Shown: piece by piece, positions 58,101 through 64,000 of the stretch
Layout: every line of letters starts with the position of its first letter
How positions within the stretch are numbered: the stretch's first letter is position 1
Source of the DNA: Marsupella aquatica
Taxonomy: Eukaryota; Marchantiophyta
Length of the DNA stretch: 64,000 nucleotides
Direction of reading: 5' to 3'
Assembly (NCBI GenBank): GCA_973895155.1
Contig: OZ316894.1
Location: 1,612,001-1,676,000 of the forward strand
Translations under genes and position numbers: made by a program
The notes under the pieces: generated by a model
What the model saw: the letters and a program-made list of their open reading frames with translations, nothing else
The model's database searches: none
What the model was told of the DNA's origin: nothing

Positions 58101-59645
58101 CAAATCAGCAACCCTTGTTGCTAACTTGTCGCCTGTTCTGGACGTGGTGGTACGCTCCCTTGCCATTCCCGTTTGGAAGTCAGAGGCATTTGCCGAAAAC
58201 GCAGCATATGCTTTGATGGGCTTAACATTCTCGCAGGAAGAGGACATTGAACAAGTAATTGTGAACAAACAGGACCTACTAGCTAGTCTTGTGAATTGCT
58301 TGTCTCAGCAATCCAGGCCTAGTTTGCAATTAGCTGCAACAGGGGCTTTGCAAAATCTAGCTTTGGGTAAAGATGACGCTGTCAAGCTGAGAATCGCCAA
58401 TGAGAAGGGGGCTCTGGTTAGCCTCGTACATTGCCTGTCACAACATGAGAACCCTGATGTGCAAAGAGAGGCATCAATGGTGATATCATACCTAGCTCGC
58501 GCTCCAGATGGAAAGGCGATCCTTAAAGGAGCGGAAGGCCTGTTGCAGGGCCTTACTTGCTTGGTGGAAGATGACGTGCGTCTGGATATTCGAAGTTCAG
58601 CAGCAATAGCGCTGTTTCTTATAGACGTGACACTTGCTAAGGAAATGGGGTTGCTCTCGGCACAACTAGATGGCGAAGCTTTAAGGTATGGTCGTGAATT
58701 TATAATTGATTTCGAGCACAACCTAGATTGTATAAAGATCGATGGAAGGGAACAAGATCATCCAACAAAGTGGCCAGTGTAAAACGAAAGAATTCCGTAG
58801 TAAGTAACGAAGCTAAGGGCAATATCTGTACATAGACTATCTGTACAGAGGCTAGTTTATCCTGCAGCAAGATACTGTACTATACTAACCATTCCGCCGA
58901 GTTAGCTGGCTTGAGAAGGTCAGTTGGACAGAGAATTAGCCTGTACTTGATTCGAGGGTTCAACTAGCGGAAGAGTTCAGAATTTCCAGAATTTGGCAGA
59001 CTTCTTCCCTCATATGTCGCTTGATCTGCCTCGGTGAGCAGGCAAGCGAATTTGTGGCAAGCCTTTTGACGATAAGATTGGAAGTTTTCTTAGCATTGCA
59101 GAATCCAGCAGATGATTTATTGTACGATACATTTTGAGACGTCCAAGCCTAGTGGCACTGGATTGAGTAACATAGCTATACTTGAAATATGGTTGTAACC
59201 GAAGTTAAGAAGAAAGGGTGAACATGTTGACATCCAAGTGCACGTGATGTGTTTGCAGCGTATAACTAAGTTTCTTATTTGTGATGGCAGTCATAGAATT
59301 ATTGTAAAAGTGAAATTTGGAGACTTGGAAGGGGCACTGGACGATGCCAACGAGGCATTCACGATGCCGGATGGCGGGAGGGCTTTTGCCTTGCAGGAGA
59401 GGGGTGTCTTAAAACGAATGATGGAAGACCTTGAGGGAGCCCTGGCAGATTTGGACGAAGGACTAAAACTAGTATCAAATGACTACGAGATGCTGAAACA
59501 TCGTGGTTATGTCAAATTCTTGTTAAATGACGTGGAAGGAGCTCGCGCAGATGCAGAATGGGCTCTATCGATCCAATCCTCAAGGACTGACAGCGATGAC
59601 TACTTGGGAGGAACCCCTGTAGAATACTTGGGCTACAAGCTCTAG
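55187..59645 (+). CDS. NLR-2: NB-ARC, armadillo, TPR immune receptor-like protein (4 exons)
   Basis: Exons 55187-56272, 56408-57304, 57829-58685 and 59291-59645 have exactly the same lengths (1086, 897, 857, 355) as those of NLR-1 and keep phase. Domain order and motifs are the same: P-loop GGVGKGKSTLARYM, LMVLDDVSD, KILITSQWSN, GNPLALACLA, YKVHDYE, armadillo helices (LQLAATGALQNLAL), TPR-like tail. By hand count it differs from NLR-1 at about 27/362, 24/299, 58/285 and 17/117 residues in exons 1-4. If the last splice is skipped, translation ends at 58782 with a different tail from NLR-1, because NLR-1 lacks about 60 bp there. The intact frame in both copies argues that both are functional. 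Confidence 0.8.
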
Positions 59646-60780
59646 CAGCGGAGATTATTACTCGATGTTCCACAGGTACCGGAACCGTGCTGGATTTGTA
59701 GATAATTGAATCGCGCCACTCGTAGATTGTTTGTGTGAAGCAGAGCGTAGCTTGAATCACGATGATGATATGCGATTCCCTCTCTGCGACTGGAAAACTT
59801 GAAAAAAAGACTTCGTAGCACCATATGTGTAGCCTGGCCCTCCACAAAGGGTGTCAAAGATAATTCTACTTCTATGTAATATTCAATTGTACGTAATTCA
59901 ATGGACGGATCTGATCAGATTAAGAGCTTATTCAGGCATGGGTTTCAATATCAAGGACCAAGAGCCCGCGGCGGAAAGTAATCATTCAGCACGCTCACTT
60001 GGGGAGACTCAGATTTCGTCGTACCTTGTTACTTCTGTAGGATTATGCCGTTAAGAAAGACATGAGAATCCCCCTGCTGTTAGGAGACATTTTGGCTGTT
60101 CTTCCAAAAGGCAGCTGTTCTTCTAAAAGGCATAGCTTTCGCCTTTCATAGAGAAACGGAGAGATCCAACAAGGGCCAGGACAATAACATAGTCATGATG
60201 TTGCTTTGCGACTGAAATTGTCTATGTCGACATTTTTTGTGGTAGATGTAGGAAGAGGTGTACAAAATGCGAAGCTATAAACGGTGTCTGCAGGATGAGA
60301 TTACAAATCCAAGACAAGCTCGCGATTTATTCACGACAGTGCCGTGTGAATTTGAAAGAAGCATCCAGAAACATTACTTCCGATGCAATCTGTAATGGGA
60401 TCCATACAAACCGAAGTAGACTAACATTTGAATCGCTGTCGTGAGGGGAAATGTCCTTGGGAAGAAGCAAGCTCTGCTAGGTTGACCCCTTTATGGAGGA
60501 ATTTTTCCAGTAGTAACGGCTGGACCTAGAAATCTTTTCTGACCACGATTTTGGAGGTCCTTGTGAAATCCAGTATGTGCAGAAGTTGCAGCTCTGCGCT
60601 CTATAATCTTCATCTTTCCACACTCAATTTGTATCAAACAGGAACTAAGGTCTGCACCCGGGTAACTCTAGCTGTCGTGGGGGGTTTCTCAGTATTAACT
60701 AGCTGTACATTTTATGTGCAATAGTCGTAACGAGGACGTTTTCCAAAGGGTGTGGCTATTGTTCTCTGTCCATCACGTTT
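59646..60780. repeat. NLR 3' flank, copy 2 of 3
   Basis: Parallel to 19685-20790 with small indels. Probable 3' UTR and downstream spacer. No gene is seen. Confidence 0.7.
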
Positions 60781-60810
60781 CTCGTCCTACAGATCCAATT
60801 GTGTCACTTT

Positions 60811-60949
60811 GCATTCCGATCCCTCAGCATTTTGTAATCGATAGAGAATGTCAAAGAAGAACAGTTGAGTACGTCAGTAAACTACCAAAATGAAGCAAAG
60901 AATGATTTGCTCAAGCCTTAGCTTCTATGAAGAACAGGTGCGGATGCAG
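60811..60949 (+). pseudogene. NLR exon 1 fragment, third copy
   Basis: From 60841 the reading IENVKEEQLSTSVNYQNEAK aligns with IDNVKEDWFTASAEYKSEAE of NLR-2. After a frameshift, SLSFYEEQVRMQ aligns with RLSSYEEQVRIHQ. DNA similarity extends left to about 60811. A TAG and the frameshift break it, and it stops at residue 60 of the NLR. It sits right after the NLR-2 3' flank, in the tandem position expected for a third gene. Confidence 0.65.
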
Positions 60950-61067
60950 GTATCCATGATCAGGAAGTAAATGACCTCATTGATAAGTGTCTGACGTTCT
61001 TGCAGTAGAGCTACTGACAATAGTAAGTGAGTTGCATTAGACTTGGATTCTAATGCTGAAAGCTAAA

Positions 61068-61290
61068 GAGGACAGAACAATCCCATCACATTTGGGGGTT
61101 CTTGGCTGTACATTTTTCAGTGCTATGTAGCAATCACTGAAATGATGTAGTTAGGCATGCATTTGTGCTGATTTTCACGTTATCTTTTGTTATCTAGCTA
61201 TATGCATAGAATTTTGAATTCTCGAATATCTCAGATGTATGAGAGGGGTTGAGATTGGTTAAGGGGCAAGAGGGGGTAGCATTTAGAGAG
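61068..61290. repeat. Repeat shared with 27484-27845
   Basis: ACAATCCCATCACATTTGGG through GAGATTGGTTAAGG. This copy is shorter and joins two blocks that are separated at 27.5-27.8 kb. Confidence 0.65.
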
Positions 61291-61904
61291 TTTTCAACAT
61301 ATCTTGAGAGCACCAAACTACTCTTCTTAAAGCCAACAACAGGCCACTTCACATTGTTGTAGTAATAAATCCTTTCACTTCTTGTTTTTGTTTCTCCAAA
61401 CAAAGGAAGTATTCAATAACCAAACATTGCAATAAAATCTTTATTTTGTGTGGACACACAACAGAGAAAGAAAGACCATAGCGTTGAGTCAAACATGCAC
61501 TTGAAGCATGAGGATATTGAACAACAATAGACCTAAATGTGAGGGCTCCAAGCCTTATTTAGTGTTAATAATTCCGCCTGAAACTGAATACTTTCACAGA
61601 ATAAATACTGTAAATAGTGTAGATAATTAAATAGGAGAATGTGGGGAATAACATTCTTCAGTCCACGCATCCATAGCCAGGGTGTTCAAGGTCCCTTCAT
61701 TGTCCAGGAGGCTTCTGCATGAGTGTGTAACAATATGAAAGGACTTTAGAGTGTGAACGTTACATCTTAGGTTTAGCTTAAGGAAAATCATTGAGTGTAC
61801 TATATTTGCTTGTGTAGGCAAGTCTTGTTGGATTCTGAAGGTATTTATGTTCAAGGGAGATATTGAGTGGACAAATCCACAAGAACTACTAAGGGGTCTC
61901 ACAG
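61291..61904. other. No gene recognised
   Basis: AT-rich spacer between the repeat at 61068 and the third NLR 3' flank. It is probably inserted sequence that replaced the body of the third NLR copy. Confidence 0.35.
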
Positions 61905-62740
61905 TTACCGGGACTTGTAGATCATTGAATTGTGCCACTCATAGATTGTTTGTGTGAAGCAGAGCGGAGCTTGGATCACAGCCATGACATGGGATTACCT
62001 CTCTGAGACTGGAACGCTTGAAAAAAGACTTCTTAGCACCATATGTGCAGCCTGGCCCCCGCACAGAGGGTGTCAAATATGATTCTTTCTATGTAATATT
62101 CAATTGCACGTAATTCAATGGACGGATCTGATCATACTAAGAGCTCATGCAGGCAAGGGTTTCAATACTAAGGACCAAGAGCCCGCGACGTAAAGTCATC
62201 ATTCAGCACCATAAGGCTCACTTATGGAGACTGAAACATCAACATGTCTAAAGGTTTGTAGTACCTTGTAACTTTTGTAGTATTATCCCGGTAAGAAAGA
62301 CAAGAGAATCCTCCTGCTGTTAGGTGACATTGTGGCTGTTTCCTCCAAAAGTATAGCTTTCGCGTTCCATAGAGAAACACAGAGTTGGAAGAAGGTGAAG
62401 GACAATAACATAATCATGATGTTGCTTTGCGACTGAAATCTTCTATGCCGTCATTTTTTGTGGCTAGATGTAGGAAGAGTTGCATAATGCAAAGTTATGA
62501 ACGGTATCTGCAGGAGTGGGGATGAGGTTACGAATTCAAGACAAGCTCGCGATTCGATCACTACATAGCCGTGTGAATTTAGGAGAAGCATCCAGAAACA
62601 TCATTTCCAATGCAACCAAAGTAGAATAACTCTTGAAACGCTGTGGTGAGGTGAAATGACCTTTGGAAGAAGCAAGCTCTGCTAGGTTGAATCCATAAAT
62701 CTTTTCTGTCCACATTTTTGTGGGTCCTTGTGAAATCCTG
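61905..62740. repeat. NLR 3' flank, copy 3 of 3
   Basis: CAGTTACCGGGACTTGTAGA through the AGCAAGCTCTGCTAGGTTGA block matches 19709-20505 closely, better than it matches the NLR-2 flank in several places (for example GGCACCATAAGGCTCACTTA-type wording). It marks the 3' end of a lost third NLR gene. Confidence 0.7.
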
Positions 62741-62770
62741 TATGTGCGCAATCCCATGACCGAGTCAGAG

Positions 62771-62878
62771 AGGATAGCTAGGCTAGCTGAAGGTCCACTA
62801 TGCAACATGACTCCAAGGTGGAGCAGGATAGCTAGGCTAGCTTAAGGTCCACTATGCAACATGACTCCAAGGTGGAGC
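62771..62878. repeat. 54-bp tandem duplication
   Basis: Units 62771-62824 and 62825-62878 (start AGGATAGCTAGGCTAGCTKA) differ at one base. Confidence 0.92.
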
Positions 62879-64000
62879 CACCTGCGCCCAATTAACTACC
62901 AAGAAATGTAAAAGGAGCGGTGGCCATTGCCAAAGACACCCATCCCGCCTCCCGATGGGGGTAGTGTTGCCTGCCTAGCCATAAAAGAACCATGCTTTCC
63001 ATCAAGGGCTCCCGGACCGAAAAGGTGACCAAAGACTCTGATCACCATGGTGTCAATTGATGAGGGCACGCAAGAATAGAAACATCATCGTGGGGGGAAT
63101 TATCTGAAGAAGATAGGAAGGACAGCAAACAGAACACAATATCAAAATCAAGAAGGAAATCTGAACATTCCCCAAGGGCACCAACTGGGTAAGGTCTCGG
63201 TTAAACCACAAGTACTACTACAAGAGACTCCGGGTTACTCGGAGCCCTCATAATTCCCCTCATGTGTGGCTCGATCCTCTGGAAATGTAGCTGCACCTCT
63301 CCTAAGCCATTGGATTTTTCCTTATATCTGTGCCTATCGATCCTATGCCGTCCAATCCAATCTATGGCTCAAAACGTAGATCTCAATGAGATCTATGTCT
63401 CACAAAAAATTGAGACAAAAACATTCAATATTTCATGAGAAAATATGGAAAAACAAATGGTGAAATATGATTGGTCCAATTCAAATTTTGAATTTTGGGG
63501 GGAGGAGGAGATCTAAGCTGTTTGCCCTTATCATCTCTGTAATTCTCATCCGTCCACTTTAGTAGGCGATATATGGCTCAAATGAAAGATCTCAATGAGA
63601 TATACGGATTGGTTTTTTCCTTTTTGAAAATGGTTTAATAGTTTGCAAATGAAAAATAAAACAAATCCAAGCCTTCCTGACCGTTGATTCGGTCTCTACT
63701 AAAATCTATACTTTTCATTGTTTTTTGCTAATAAAAATATTTTCCGTCCACATAAGAAGACGATCTATGGCGCAAATGAAAGATCTTGAGTAGATCTACC
63801 GCCTGGTGTTTTCCATTCCAAAAATGAGGACATAATTTTTGGAATAAAAATAAATGAATTTTGTTCTTTTCTGCTCTTCCTCCTGCCCGATACTTTCTTT
63901 CAGAAACTCCATTATGGCCATACTGTCCTGCAGCTCCTTATATACTAGGAGTTGTGGTTTAAGGTGTAAAACATCTTGGGACAGAGCAGCCTGCAAAAAA
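62879..64000. other. Right edge: no gene recognised; three spaced repeats with an AGATCT inverted core
   Basis: Similar blocks near 63347, 63548 and 63744 (CCGTCCA..., ATCTATGGCTCAAA..., AGATCTCAATGAGATCT) recur about every 200 bp. A 66-codon minus-strand frame at 63796-63996 reads like a helical segment, but has no family I can name and lies at the edge. Confidence 0.4.

Noticed and set aside
63796-63996. 66-residue minus-strand frame at the right edge
   Set aside because: Helical-looking but too short, cut by the window edge and without a family match.

Overview
This is a repeat-rich nuclear genome window from a land plant. The introns are short with GT/AG borders, and there are several plant transposon families. 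Remnants of EXO70 and R2R3-MYB genes are present, as are two NLR-type immune receptors with the unusual layout NB-ARC, armadillo, TPR. I have not seen that layout as standard in seed plants, so a non-seed plant (bryophyte, lycophyte or fern) is my best guess. No tRNA, rRNA or CRISPR array was found.

Layout. 1-2.9 kb (-): a multi-exon En/Spm (Ptta)-like transposon gene with a Gly/Trp-rich N-terminal half, running off the left edge. 2.9-10.4 kb: mostly unrecognised sequence with a decayed MYB repeat (8.4 kb) and a minisatellite (8.8-9.45 kb). 10.4-15.2 kb: two copies of a repeat module I call R1. 15.26-19.68 kb (+): NLR-1, four exons. 23.1-27.5 kb: a Mutator-like transposase remnant split by a 3.5 kb non-autonomous transposon (element 2). 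27.8-33.6 kb: scattered EXO70 fragments. 34.1-53.6 kb: a third R1 copy split by two nested DNA transposons, element 1 (34202-44486) and element 3 (45287-53256). 55.19-59.65 kb (+): NLR-2, the paralogue of NLR-1. 60.8-64 kb: remnants of a third NLR copy and simple repeats.

The most interesting unit is element 1. It carries two divergent genes: a zinc-finger/DDE/SWIM transposase on the minus strand, and on the plus strand a ParB-like domain fused to a bacterial-type (beta-class order) DNA N6-adenine/N4-cytosine methyltransferase domain. About nineteen copies of a 15-bp GC-rich palindrome, TAGCGCCNGGCGCTA, lie in its introns, its shared promoter region and its flanks. I found none in exons apart from one half-site. 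Element 2 has related termini and no coding capacity, and it carries the same palindrome in a 116-bp tandem array. I infer a transposon family that encodes its own DNA-binding or DNA-modifying protein and displays dispersed binding sites for it. This would parallel, but be unrelated to, the VANC anti-silencing system of Arabidopsis VANDAL transposons. Both genes of this copy are broken, so a functional source copy would have to lie elsewhere.

Element 3 is an 8-kb Mutator-like element with 33-bp perfect terminal inverted repeats and a 9-bp target duplication. Besides a decayed transposase it carries a DUF1917 (C11orf68-like) gene, an F-box gene and an OB-fold/RPA-like gene. NLR-1 and NLR-2 have identical exon lengths and no in-frame stops. 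By my hand count they differ at about 8% of residues in the N-terminal and NB-ARC exons but about 20% in the armadillo exon.
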